From Platynereis dumerilii (lineage: Eukaryota; Annelida; Polychaeta; Phyllodocida; Nereididae): 64,000 nt of DNA. Position numbers and translations under genes: made by a program. The notes beneath the pieces are model-generated. The model worked only from the letters and a program-made list of their open reading frames with translations. It was not told the DNA's origin and made no database searches. This document shows, piece after piece, positions 49,001 to 58,148 of the stretch; positions within the stretch are counted from its first letter, which is position 1, and each line of letters starts with the position of its first letter. The stretch spans positions 137,121,138 to 137,185,137 of the forward strand of contig JAPTHN010000001.1 of NCBI GenBank assembly GCA_026936325.1. Reading direction: 5' to 3'.

Positions 49001-49126
49001 ATTATGAAAATGGCTGTAATCTATAAAAGTAAAACAAAAATGTCAAGGTCCACTCACCTGGGTTATTGATAGACATGTTACTAGAGAAAACTGCAGGAAG
49101 CACCAAATATAGTTGAAAGTCTTCAT
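27918..49126 (-). CDS. CRHBP: CRHBP: corticotropin-releasing hormone-binding protein, 7 coding exons
   Basis: Seven minus-strand exons (49058-49126, 44611-44662, 43977-44134, 41386-41596, 37237-37427, 33053-33158, 27918-28057) join without a stop into 927 nt, or 308 residues, close to the 322 of human CRHBP. All introns are GT-AG. Residues 1-23 are a hydrophobic signal peptide. Ten cysteines follow at 42/63, 86/123, 165/187, 228/256 and 272/308, which reproduces the five consecutive disulfide loops of the family with nearly the vertebrate spacings. Family landmarks include VVDGW, SSQNVA, PGQGFSVTI, PCNV, RNCSVSIIYP (with the conserved glycosylation site N186-C-S), VELLDGSGLDPS and VVRLVSSG. 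The family is a secreted glycoprotein that sequesters CRH/urocortin peptides outside the cell. The introns (476 to 4995 bp) are full of mobile elements. Family assignment is near certain; ligand preference in this animal is unknown. Confidence 0.96.
28058..30780. other. CRHBP intron 6, unremarkable part
   Basis: No second gene or clear element. A 62-codon plus-strand frame at 29792-29980 with a good start context has no recognisable motif. Confidence 0.5.
30785..31035. repeat. Degenerate GATA microsatellite in CRHBP intron 6
   Basis: Repeated GATA/GATAGTC units. Not coding. Confidence 0.8.
31036..32233. other. CRHBP intron 6, unremarkable part
   Basis: No exon or element recognised. Confidence 0.5.
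32234..32640. mobile_element. G-rich nonautonomous element with inverted ends
   Basis: Left end GGAACCGTTCACAATTTATG and right end (read inward) GGGGACCGTTCAGAATTTAT form ~30-bp inverted repeats, each followed by a G run. The interior repeats GGGGGGTACTAA-type units. Family not assigned. Confidence 0.65.
33053..33158 (-). CDS. CRHBP: CRHBP exon 6
   Basis: A 106-nt exon encoding residues 228-262. It opens with Cys228 and contains DYVELLDGSGLDPS, which matches the vertebrate DFVELLGGTGLDPS almost residue for residue, and Cys256. Acceptor TCTTCAG, donor GTGAGA; it ends in phase 1. Confidence 0.96.
33530..33851. mobile_element. Short element with ATTACATGACCACTATG ends
   Basis: Inverted ends ATTACATGACCACTATG (33530) and CATAGTGGTCATGTAAT (33835). 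The interior has CATATTGCATGGTTCGRGTGCAATATG hairpins and A/T runs. Related to 25161-25241. Confidence 0.7.
33856..33997. mobile_element. Near-perfect 142-bp hairpin element
   Basis: CAAATACGGCA ... TTCATATTGAACTCGGGC pairs with GCCCTCGTTCAATATGAATT ... CCGTATTTG around a 3-nt loop. Confidence 0.8.
34003..34227 (+). mobile_element. TTATACCA hairpin element, copy 1 (CRHBP intron 5)
   Basis: Begins with TATACCATTCGACACCTCTG, contains CAGCCAATCACATGCCAGTA, then a ~50-bp-armed hairpin with apex CTCGGGCTAAAGCCC, and ends GGTAAATAACC. The same element lies inverted at 50516-50741. Partial further repeats continue to about 34390. Confidence 0.75.
34391..36075. other. CRHBP intron 5, unremarkable part
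   Basis: Apart from the 8-bp microsatellite no element or exon was recognised. Confidence 0.5.
34920..34982. repeat. 8-bp microsatellite (TCAGTATA)n
   Basis: About seven copies of ATCAGTAT in CRHBP intron 5. Confidence 0.9.
36076..36160 (+). repeat. tRNA-like SINE head or tRNA relic
   Basis: GGGGATGAGTTAGCTCAGTTGGTAG resembles a tRNA 5' half with a good A box (TTAGCTCAGTTGG). A degenerate B box (CAGGTTTTATTC) follows at about 36129. The anticodon arm and 3' half do not fold as a functional tRNA. Confidence 0.5.
36415..36825. mobile_element. Double-hairpin foldback element, copy 1
   Basis: Ends CTGTAAAATTT / AAATTTTGCAG. Inside are two separate long hairpins: 36437-36623 (TGATTGAGTGAGATGGTTGC arms) and 36659-36812 (GACAAAATTGGTTTTTTAGA arms). 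A shorter copy lies at 59630-59836. Confidence 0.75.
37237..37427 (-). CDS. CRHBP: CRHBP exon 5: start of second CUB-like domain
   Basis: A 191-nt exon encoding residues 164-227. Cys165 and Cys187 form the third loop. The sequon N186-C-S within RRNCSVSIIYP equals the glycosylated site of human CRHBP. Acceptor TTTCAG, donor GTAAGT; it ends in phase 0. Confidence 0.95.
37428..41385. other. CRHBP intron 4
   Basis: Nearly 4 kb with no clear element. A plus-strand frame at 37589-37900 has no recognised motif. A CTGGACC cluster lies at 41200-41240. Confidence 0.5.
41386..41596 (-). CDS. CRHBP: CRHBP exon 4: end of first CUB-like domain
   Basis: A 211-nt exon encoding residues 94-163, from VVDGWEAQG to FIKNMQ. 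It carries the DGW motif, Cys123 (partner of Cys86), the SSQNVALI strand and the PGQGFSVTI strand, all strongly conserved in the family. Acceptor TTCAG, donor GTAAGT; it ends in phase 1. Confidence 0.96.
41740..41805. repeat. CCAT/CCGT/CCGC microsatellite
   Basis: Tandem CCGCCCAT/CCAT/CCGT units in CRHBP intron 3. Confidence 0.8.
41910..42799 (-). mobile_element. TA-flanked nonautonomous DNA element, copy A (intron 3)
   Basis: 890 bp with inverted ends (GAGTAGCGCGGGGCATGCAG / inward from the other side GAGTGGGTCGGGGCAAGAAG) and TA on each side (41908-41909, 42800-42801). No coding sequence. It is the inverse of copy B at 46618 and nearly identical by eye. TA target and size fit a Tc1/mariner-like nonautonomous family, but the family is not proven. 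Confidence 0.8.
42800..43976. other. CRHBP intron 3, remaining part
   Basis: No element or extra exon recognised. Confidence 0.5.
43977..44134 (-). CDS. CRHBP: CRHBP exon 3: disulfide loop 1 and start of loop 2
   Basis: A 158-nt exon (TTTCAG acceptor, GTAAGA donor) encoding residues 41-93. It holds Cys42, Cys63 and Cys86. The segment CGLYVIAKPDQLVKIEF and the following VQCHRGG match the vertebrate FFI-EPEEFITIHYDQVSIDCQGG region. It starts in phase 1 and ends in phase 0. Exons 2 and 3 together are 210 nt, so losing both would keep the frame. Confidence 0.95.
44611..44662 (-). CDS. CRHBP: CRHBP exon 2
   Basis: A 52-nt exon between a TTTGCAG acceptor and an ATAG/GTAAGT donor. It encodes 17 basic residues (KRLHLAKRLGAKSNELI) plus the first base of Gly41, linking the signal peptide to the first disulfide loop. 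It occupies the variable N-terminal region of mature CRHBP, so support comes from splice sites, phase and position rather than sequence conservation. Confidence 0.85.
44663..46617. other. CRHBP intron 1, 3' part
   Basis: No element or extra exon recognised. Short frames show no motif. Confidence 0.5.
46618..47509 (+). mobile_element. TA-flanked nonautonomous DNA element, copy B (intron 1)
   Basis: 892 bp, flanked by TA (46616-46617, 47510-47511), in opposite orientation to copy A. Exons 2 and 3 of CRHBP lie between the two copies. Confidence 0.8.
47510..49057. other. CRHBP intron 1, 5' part
   Basis: AT-rich. TTTTTCCTGACAAATTAAACCTAC-like units repeat near 47690-47770. No exon. Confidence 0.5.
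49058..49126 (-). CDS. CRHBP: CRHBP exon 1: signal peptide
   Basis: This exon encodes 23 residues starting MKTFNYIWCF, with a hydrophobic core (FLQFSLVTCL) and a short polar end: a typical secretion signal. It ends CAG/GTGAGT in phase 0. The reading frame stays open upstream to 49363. The ATG at 49126 is preferred because it puts the hydrophobic core right at the N-terminus and lies downstream of a TATA box at the expected distance. Confidence 0.9.
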
Positions 49127-49268
49127 GACTGGAAAGTGTGAAGCAAGGAGATGTTTTAAGTCAGTGTATATATCTGCAGCACTTGTTTGATATAAGTGTT
49201 TTTTTTTGCCAGCAAGGTTTCTTGAAAGGATAGAGTCTGGTTGTGCCAACGATGTTCGAGCCAGGTGT

Positions 49269-49276
49269 CTTTTATA
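49269..49276 (-). promoter_or_regulatory. TATA box of CRHBP
   Basis: TATAAAAG on the minus strand lies 143-150 nt upstream of the chosen CRHBP start codon. It predicts transcription starting near 49240 and a 5' leader of about 115 nt. Confidence 0.6.
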
Positions 49277-49696
49277 AAGAGTGTCCACTTTTCTTTGCGA
49301 GAAGATTGTTAGTTTCAAATTTTTGAGGTTCTTCAAATGAAAAGTCTCCTTTTTCACCAACAAGTTTCTGTGCAGTTGTTCCTTTCTCTGTACTTTCCAA
49401 TTTAGTTGAAAAGTAGTACAATTGTTAGTTGGCTTCTCGAATGTAGCTTCAAAGCTTGTACTTCGACGTATCTGCGTACAGTTTCAATGCTGCCGGGGAA
49501 AGCCCGCTACCCGGAGCAAATTGTTCTTTTTAACTTGTTCTATCAGCCTTCCTCTGGCTCTTCTGTCAGTCTCTAGTGGCAATTTAGAAGTGTGAAACAT
49601 GCAATTATCTGTTGCTGCAGCTGACTCTTGTAGTACAAATGCCTGTTGCTGTCCCCTCCTTTCTTATAAGGTGAGGCAGGCCTGCTGCACGCCACA

Positions 49697-49781
49697 CCAA
49701 TCACAGCTCATTCACAACTTCCTCAGGTCACATGACCCTCTGACGTCAGTACTGCATAAGCTCCTTCACAAATTGACCAAT
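49697..49781 (-). promoter_or_regulatory. Candidate CRHBP control cluster: palindromic CRE between two CCAAT motifs
   Basis: A perfect TGACGTCA palindrome at 49741-49748 sits about 0.5 kb upstream of the predicted CRHBP start site. CCAATCACAG motifs lie on both sides (49697 and 49777), and an E-box-like TCACATGAC is at 49728-49736. Mammalian CRHBP transcription is known to respond to cAMP through a CRE. Function here is inferred from sequence only. Confidence 0.5.
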
Positions 49782-50515
49782 CACAGGCTTTGGTGTTAGT
49801 TATTCCAGATATTTTTAGCACATGCCTTATTCAGTAAATCTGCAAGGGATTTACATGATAAGATTACTTTAATTTGCACATCTTACCTTTTTGTTATCGA
49901 TGTTAGTAAATAAAAACATTGTCAACGCAAAAGGTGAACAATGGAAGATATTTATCATGTTCTTCCCTTCACTTTAAATGTAGCTGTGCATGACTTGTAA
50001 CAACTTTTGAAATGGCCATGTTATTTACAGTAGCAGCAACTTGACAGGGATGTGAGGCATAGTTCAGAAGTCTAGCCGCATCTGGTCCAAACTCCAGAAG
50101 AAAAAATGAAAATGGGAATTGCATTCATCCAAATAAGTCAAACTTTAGGTTTATACTTTTCAGAACAGAATTCATAGACAATTATGACTACATACGTGTA
50201 AGTAATAAGGAGTCTTATCACAAGGAAGTAGGCCTATATTCCTGATGATAGGTCCAACTAGGGCTTATTAAAAAAACTATTAAAAGAACATGTTGTCCAA
50301 TAGTTACATCTTAGTTGTAAAACGTTAATATGTCATTGCATTTTGATATATTAAAGGATGTAAAAATGTATTAGTAGTAATGTGTAAACTCCTCTATCAG
50401 TGAATTAATGTGCATAAGTAACAGAATTTCTTTTCCCAGCTCGAGTTTATTTCTGTTACTTATTAAATGTTTTATATTTAAAAAAAACACACACTTTTGT
50501 GATTGCATATGTATA

Positions 50516-50741
50516 GGTTATTCACCACAGGAGAGGGAATATGTGATTTATCACCCAAGGGCTTTAGCCCGAGGTGTGATAAACACATATTCCTGATCCC
50601 ATGGTGAATAACTGGCTTATACCATGAGACAAACACTCAAACACTCAAACGTGAGAGAATGGCTGGACGACAAAGTATATGGGAATTATATCCCTGTAAT
50701 ACTGGCATGTGATTGGCTGACAGAGGTGTCAAATGGTATAA
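50516..50741 (-). mobile_element. TTATACCA hairpin element, copy 2
   Basis: Inverted copy of 34003-34227, located upstream of the CRHBP promoter. Confidence 0.75.
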
Positions 50742-51136
50742 GCATCTTAAACTTTACACGTATCAATTTATGATATGAAACTTCTTATTTAGCCTTAAAT
50801 GTTTTAAAATGTCTTTAGTATGTAAATTGGCCGGATGAAACACAAAATTAAATACCAAGGGCAGCTGATTTCAAATTATTTAGCAGCAAAATTATTTACA
50901 GTGAACAGAACTTAAAAGGCCCCAAAATATCAGTCAATACTTTTTCTTTTTTATTACCTAAATAGACATATATTTTTGGTAAAGTTGCATTCAGTTGTGT
51001 CATTGTAGCATATACCTTTTTTTGCTTTACGCAACATTTTCTTCTTCATTTAGTCTTATTGGACGCTCCAGTTATTTACCATAGAAACTGGTTGTATTTG
51101 TTTTAACAGCTGAAATATAGAAAACATTGGATAAAT

Positions 51137-51280
51137 AGGTTATACCACGGCGGGTCAGTATTTCCCTGATATTGTCACTCTCAACCAGTATTTTCCCTCG
51201 GCCCTTCGGGTCTCAGGGAAAATACTCGGTCTCTGTTGACAATATCGGGGAAATACTGGGGGCAGCCATGGGGTAACCTA
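51137..51280. mobile_element. 144-bp hairpin element
   Basis: AGGTTATACCACGGCGGGTCAG... pairs with its inverted copy ending GGGGTAACCT. The apex is CCCTCGGCCCTTCGGGTCTCAGGG. The interior resembles the other hairpin elements only at the apex and the outermost bases. Confidence 0.75.
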
Positions 51281-51289
51281 TAATTAACT

Positions 51290-52700
51290 CACCATGGAAT
51301 GCTGAATAATTGATAGTCTTAAATTAAGTATAAGGAGTGAGGGGTGTAAAAGGTAGATCACCAGAGTAGATCATAAGTAGATAGCCACCTGGATAGATGG
51401 AAAAACAGACAGACAGACTGAGACGATGCATAATATGGATGGATGCATTGATTAGACAGAAAGATTTAAACAAATGTAAATATAATATAAAGGTAAATAC
51501 ATAAAGGTAGGTAAAATGATGTATTTAAACAGATGGATGTCCAGACATACATTAATGAATGGAGAGAACTTCTTCAGAAATTAATTGATAGGCTGTCATC
51601 TACTGGTGCTTGAAACCTACTTTTCTCTCATAAATAGCCAGTTTCTGGGTAAACACAATTACATGTACTCCTCTTTCTCCCTTGCTAATTAACTTGATAT
51701 TGAACAGGCAGATGGTAAGGACAGGGCAGGTTCATCTAAATCACCATCCCAGCCAAACAGACTACTGGCCTAAATTAGTAACCAAAATTATTCTGACGTA
51801 TAAAGTTTACTGATGAAATGGCAAAACGCCACATATACATGTGCGTTGTAACGGACCACCAACTCTTTCTTCATTAATGAATTATGTCACAAAAACAATA
51901 CAGCTTTATACAGCAGGGCTATCGATAATACTGTTCATCTTGGCCTATATATAATCATAATAATATATCCATAGCAGGAATCTCATCTCACTCATAAGAA
52001 TTTTTTTTTCAACCCGTAACACCTTCAATAGGTCTGTCTCCATATGGGGATTACGACAGGTATTATCGGTAGGTGGTGCAATGATAAGGGGGGAGTGCTA
52101 TTTTTGTCTTGGGGAAGCCCACCTGATGACATATTATCTGGTTTGTCTGCAAAGTGAGTGAAATCCTGTGACCAACAGTTAATAATAATCTGGTTGTTAA
52201 CATGTTATAATCCCCCAATCTGTAAGATAACAACACTCTTTTCTGTTGAACTGATGTTTTGGGAACATAATCAATACAGTGTAGTTGACCCAAGCAATCA
52301 AACATTCAACAAACACACTCATTAAGTCAGACTCCTTGGCTTGGTCAACAACACCAATCACCTTGCTGAAAGGCAAAGGGGATTCCATCTGAGCTCCTAT
52401 TGCTTGGAGACACCACCTGTCCATAAATTCAGAACTACAAAATGGAGACAGACCTATTACACTCCTATAAGCCCGTCAATTCATCTGAGGTTCAAGATAG
52501 GGCAACTTTTACGCGTCAACATTCATTATATTCACAGTAACACAAATTATCTCAGGAATTGGGCAAAAAAAACAACACATTTTTCCACATAAAAATATCC
52601 CACCTGTATATTTATCTGCCACAACTAGGGCTGTAGTGCATTTCATATTAAAGGCCATCAAATTTGCATCTCTTCATGTAAAAAAAAAAAACAAAAAAAA
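51290..52700. other. No gene seen
   Basis: AT-rich with weak GATA/CAGA microsatellite near 51380-51420. No recognisable exon. Confidence 0.5.
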
Positions 52701-52721
52701 ACTGCAATTGCATCTGTTCTT

Positions 52722-53182
52722 ATGTATACCTGTGTTTCTTTTTACGGAATGTTGAGTAAATATTTAAGAACTGGTATTGAGAGACCACGCAGATTTTGTT
52801 GCAGAATATTAAATGCATCAGGGGCAGCACCTGATGACTTTGATGTAGTGTACAACTCCAGAACTGTGAGAAAGGCAAACGGAATCATGAAGGACCCTAG
52901 TCATCCCCTTCATAGTGAGTTTGAACTATTGCCAAGTCCCAGAAGGCTGCGAGTAAAGTTTGCCAGAAGAAGTCCAGAACATCCCGGTACAAAGACACTT
53001 TCGTACCAAAAGCCATTGTTATGCTTAACTCTGTAAGTTGAAGACATTTCCTTATATGCTTGTATACATTTTTCTTGTTTGCACCTACTGACTGTACCAC
53101 ACAAAAGAATTTCACATATGTGACCAATGAATTATCTGTATCTGTATCTGTATCTGTATCTGTATCTGTATCTGTATCTGTA
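52722..53182 (+). mobile_element. LINE 3' end (CR1/L2/Rex1-like), 5'-truncated
   Basis: Translates to the C-terminal end of a non-LTR reverse transcriptase: YNSRTVRKANGIMKDPSHPL then HSEFELLPSPRRLRVKFAR. Just after this the frame shifts (RYKDTFVPKAIVMLN continues in another frame), so it is dead. It ends in a (TGTATC)n tail at about 53131-53182, typical of LINE 3' ends of this group. Confidence 0.8.
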
Positions 53183-53226
53183 TGTACTGACTGACCTTCT
53201 AGATGGCCAATATAACTACCCGGTTA

Positions 53227-55015
53227 CCCCAGTAATTTCTGACCCAAGCCAAAAAAAGAAGTAGGCCTACAAAAGGTCACACTCTTAAATAATATGTCAG
53301 ACAGGAATTATCGCACCCCTGCTTCAATGGATTGTGTTGTGCAACGAGCTCTTAACGTGTTGATCCACGTGAGTTTGCATCAAAATACTTGAAAGAGCTT
53401 CATCTTTTATGTTCTCGGAATTGAACATTGCATAAATGTGGAGGGTTCTCTGCTGCAACAACATTTGGAAATAATCTTGAAGCTTGATTAAACTCATCAG
53501 ACCACCAGAGAGGACACTTGCCAGCACAATTGGATTATCAAACAGAAAAATTAATACCAATTGCAGCGAATATTATGTACATGTTTTTCTTTATTTTGGG
53601 AGACATTTTCTTTTAGCCTTTAAACAGGGCGCAAGTTGATGGACATAACAACGCTCCTGAAGAAACATTGGGGTTAAAAAAATGATTCTGAAATGGGACC
53701 TATACCAGCTGAAACTACAGAGTCATACGAATCTTTTAAGACAAAAACAAAAAAATTTGTTCAGAATTTTTTTCAGAAAATAAAGATTTTAAAAATCTAG
53801 ATTTTAAAAATCTGGTTTATCCCACCACTAGAATACATGTGCCATGGCATATAACACAAGTAACATGCTTGAAAATGTCGTGAAACCTTTCAGATGATCT
53901 ACATGTATTGCATTTCAAACAAGTTCTGATGATGAATATAAAACATTTACTGACCTTCGTCCACAAAAATGTGACAAAATTGTTTATCACACACCGTGAA
54001 AATGCAAAAACGCTATACTCGTAAGTGACAAATTTCCCCAGATTTTCAGTCTTTGGTTGTTAAAAACTGGAGTATCATCCTTAGTATGGGTATGGGAAGG
54101 TTAATAACGCATTTGAAAAGTTAAAGCATGTCTAGAATTGATTAACTTTGCCAGTAAGCTGACTCTCATAACAAAGGTCAGTCATATTTTAACATTGATT
54201 TATAATCAGCCTGTTTAGTTTATGGCATAATATCTACATGCAATACTTCTAAGACAGAGGAAGGTGGTGGCACAGAATGATGCATATTAATATGTATGGT
54301 GACATATTTGTTTAAAACAAACAAACCACATGCAAACTTCTTCACGGATTTGTGCAGGCAGCTACCATTTCCCTCATGCATAACATGCATTAAGACTTAA
54401 ATAAGCATATACAGTGAGGAAAACAAGTATTTTACCCATACCATATTTTCTGGTTGGGGCACTTTCGCTTGCTCCAAAACTCTGAAATTTCTCAGGTAGA
54501 TCTGGTCCAACATTAGGAGACATGTAATGCACAAAAAATGAGTGAAAGATTCATTATGTAATATATTTGCATAGGAATCCCAATAGTCTTGGGAAATAAG
54601 TATTTGACCCCTTCGTTTGCAAAGGGTTTATCCCCAGACTTATACAAAACAAACACTTGGAAAACGATCAAAACGGAAATTTATTGCAATCAAAACCTAT
54701 TTCAATTGTTTTCCCAGTTGTGCCTGCAAGTGTCCTCTCTGGTGGTCTGATGAGTTTAATCAAGCTTCAAGATTATTTCCAAATGTTGTTGCAGCAGAGA
54801 ACCCTTCACATTTATGCAATGTTCAATTCCGAGAACATAAAAGATGAAGCTCTTTCAAGTATTTTGATGCAAACTCACGTGGATCAACATGTTAAGAGCT
54901 CGTTGCACAACACAATCCATTGAAGCAGGGGTGCGATAATTCCTGTCTGACATATTATTTAAGAGTGTGACACTTTTGTACTTCCTTTTTTGGCTGGAGT
55001 CAGAAATTACTAGGG
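53227..55015. mobile_element. 1.8-kb element with ~300-bp inverted arms
   Basis: TA flanks both ends. The ends read inward are CCCCAGTAATTTCTGAC and CCCTAGTAATTTCTGAC. Arms 53227-53536 and 54716-55015 are nearly identical in their inner ~200 bp (two differences seen), less so in the outer 60 bp. The arms have a shared open frame (VLSGGLMSLIKLQDYF...), which may be fortuitous. The middle carries a Tc1-like end at 54412. Probably nonautonomous, Tc1/mariner-like by target site. Confidence 0.7.
54412..54614 (+). mobile_element. Tc1-like terminal segment with internal direct repeat
   Basis: After TA: CAGTGAGGAAAACAAGTATT, and ~178 bp further GGGAAATAAGTATTTGACCC. These resemble the outer and inner direct repeats of the IR/DR ends of some Tc1-like transposons. 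Only one end is present. Confidence 0.5.
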
Positions 55016-55017
55016 TA

Positions 55018-55845
55018 TTGCAATATTGCTCAAAGAAGCCTACACCCTCACTGAAATAATATGTAGTGTCTAAGAAATTTCCACACCAGGATTGTCTTCT
55101 TTGTTTCATATATTACTACCACCTGTTTTGGTGAGATGTAAAGCTGCTTATCCTTCACGTAAATTAATATATTAATATCAAAGCGAAAGTAAGTTGGCAC
55201 AGGTTCATTCACAAATTTTATGATAAGTTGATTAGCATAATGAGGCTTTTCGAAAACGATAATACATGTGATTTATTGAATTCATAAATCATTTTATAAT
55301 TTATTTACTAGAAAACAAAGATCCACAAAAAACAACAAAAAACAAATGTTCTCTTTATTAATGGAGGAACATGAGAGGTAATACATTTTAAATAAGGTGT
55401 AGCACTCTGAATAGGGTGGACTGAAAAGAGCTTTTTTGGGATTTCAATATGCCAGTGGTATAGAAAGTTGGTTATGGCAAAAAATGAAAATAGGTCCAAA
55501 ACAATTTTGTGGCATGAGATTTGTGCAGGGCCATTCCGACCTTTATGAAAATGCGTATTTTCAGCCATTTCGCATGCTTTTTTAGACCATTTTTTTGGCC
55601 CGAGTCAGCTTCCTGGGTTTCAGAAGGCTCAATACATACTTAAATCGTCTTTGAAGGCCATTTTAGATATGATACAGGGTGAGGAAGCAAATTTTTCAAA
55701 ATTTGGATATTTCAAACTTCAGTCGAAATGATAGGTTTTGCTAAGTCATAACAAATTCATAATTTCAGGCCTTAGAAACAAGACAAAAAGGATCCTTTTT
55801 GTGAAGTTTGACTTGTATTATCTCCAATCAAAATTCAATATGGCC
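55018..55845. other. No gene seen
   Basis: AT-rich flank of the transposase relic, possibly part of the same dead element. Confidence 0.45.
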
Positions 55846-55849
55846 GTCT

Positions 55850-56814
55850 AAACTTGGTGATGCTTTGAAAAAAAAGCGCCTTCATATTTTGAAGCAGTGA
55901 GCCATGAAAACAATAAGGAGGACAACAACATTGTGGTAACAGGTCTTGTTGACCAACTAATATGAGATGCCCCACACGGAAAAGTAAGGGGAATTAAGGT
56001 CCGAGCTGGAGAAGGGCCAGAAGTTGGCTGCCCAGAAATCCCCAAAATTTCTTTAAGTAGAAATCCTGAAATTTCTTGGCCATAAGGCATGGGGAACCAT
56101 CCTGAGTCTGCTTATAGTTGCCATTGGGGTAATTCGGATCCAGCCATGGCAAAACATGACATCACTGGACCTAATAGTATGCATCAGGTCCGTCCCCCTT
56201 TACTCGCATAAAAAAGAAATAAAGCATAATTTTTCTATCTGAAGTCATGACTCCTGAAACCATTGCCTGAGCTGGAAACTTTGCCCTGAATGTCACATCG
56301 ACATCTTCTTTTGATTTTATATAGAATTTGCCATTTCTTTTGTTGACAATGAATCCGCAACCAAACGTTTATAGTTTGAAAAAAAAATTGAATATTGAGC
56401 CATGCTTCCTAATGTAGCCCATCATTTTTTCACCATTTCTATCTTCTGGCCTTCATTGAATAGGCCGAATGGTGTCTTTGGGGTCCTGACATATGATTTC
56501 AGGTCAAAATCATTTTACATAGCCGCTCTGGCAGCCTTGAGGTCCAACTGAAGCTCTTCAACCACCTCTCTCATGGAGGTTGCAGGTACCTTGTCAGTTT
56601 TGTAGTCAGTGACTCCAGGAATGCTCCATCCCTCTCTTAATTCTCTCCACAAACTCCCAGACATCCCTCTTGTTCCTTTCCCATCATTGATTGCCTTCAT
56701 GATATTGTATTCTGGTTGTGAGGTCACTCTGACTATGTCAGGGATTGTTTTTTAGTCCATTTGCCACTGAAGCAAATCTGACCACCTCTTCCTTATTGTC
56801 TCCTGTGGAGTCAT
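55850..56814 (-). pseudogene. Decayed Tc1/mariner-type transposase
   Basis: On the minus strand, starting MTPQETIRKRWSDL near 56814, pieces in shifting frames match an IS630/Tc1/mariner transposase: an N-terminal part (TIPDIVRVTSQPEYNIM; PATSMREVVEELQLDLK), then LKSYVRTPKTPFGL, then FPAQAMVSGVMTSD, WLDPNYPNGNYKQTQDGSP (second catalytic Asp region) and SSSDLNSPYFSVWG. Several stops and frame changes separate the pieces, and the third acidic position is not conserved, so it cannot be active. No terminal repeats were identified. Confidence 0.75.
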
Positions 56815-58146
56815 TTTTAATCGCAGCTCATTCTAACCTTCCACAGGTATGGCCTTAATGATAATGCTGTATTGTTTTCACGATTTTCCTGCAGACATGA
56901 GATGCTTTTTTAGCACAATACAAGGAAGTTCATGGAAAATTTTGGTTCCCCACCCTGTACACCTTAAACAGGTTGCTTATATTTAAGATATAGCCATTTC
57001 TGGGTAAATGTTGGGAATCAGAATTTGGCTTTTTTTTTGCTAAAAATTGCCTGAAAAAATTGAAAATATCTGAATTGACCACACAAAATATGATTCCATG
57101 TGAATTGTAATTAACACCCTAAAAATATTTTCCAGCGTATTATCTGCATCAATTTGTTGTCTTAGTTTCCAGAATAGGGGTAATTCCGTATATAGTCAGA
57201 TTTACAGATTTGACACTTAAGCAGCTTGTGTAACCCTACCATTACACCTCAGTTATTTCATTGTTATTATCGTTTTCATAGCTATGTGTTTTTTTAAAAC
57301 TGTTTATTCTTTCTTTTAGATAAATTGATCAGAGGAAGCAGGTCTTCAAAAAACGTTGCAGATAAAAAAAAACAAACTTTTAAGCAAGTCCTCTACTAGC
57401 AAAACATGATTTGAAGTGCATTTCATGTCAACACCATTATTGTTAAAATACATCCTTATTTTCGAAAAATATGAAAAATTAGACATCTTTGCCACACTTC
57501 CAAAGTGGCTATTTTGCATTTATTAAGGCTTCCAAGATGAAAAGATATCTGACATTGGTGGATGTGAATTGATGGATAATTGACCCACTGAATGCTGCAG
57601 AAAAAAAAATAGGTAAAGGTGATAGGCTAATTCTTTGTTATATGACCACCTGCACCATATGACATCCGGGAGTGAAATCCCAATTAAAAGAGCCATTACC
57701 AATCAGGAAAGGCGAGAAGCACTGGTCAGAAACAATTTCACCTTCCATTTGTCAAGGGACGTTCACATGTTTACCAGGGTACAGACTTTTTGCCTGCAAG
57801 TATGAATTTGGATCTAAAATTTAAAAAGTGTTATTTGTTTTTGGTATGTTTTTGATACGAATAGACTTGTGACCCATTGAACAATTCTTGGGATGGACGG
57901 TTGAGAAGAGTAGATATGAACAGTGCCTCTAAGCCCCAAATATGTAGCGGACTACTTAGACAAGAATAATCAGTTTAGGATTCGGAAGATTACTTCCCAT
58001 ATTAGTATACAGCCATGCAGATTATGTGGGGTATCATTTTACATCTTAGCTATTCATTATTTCCGCTACTGTAAGATTGGTAGACATGAGACATTTGGGT
58101 CCTCTCAGTTGAAGGTGCAATTGGTGTAATCCTAGAATTCTATGCA
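56815..58146. other. No gene seen
   Basis: AT-rich. A short frame at 57923-58129 has no motif. Confidence 0.5.
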
Positions 58147-58148
58147 TA

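Noticed and set aside
49127-49363. Upstream extension of CRHBP exon 1 to an earlier ATG
   Set aside because: It would put 79 polar residues before the signal peptide and start upstream of the TATA box. Treated as leader and promoter.
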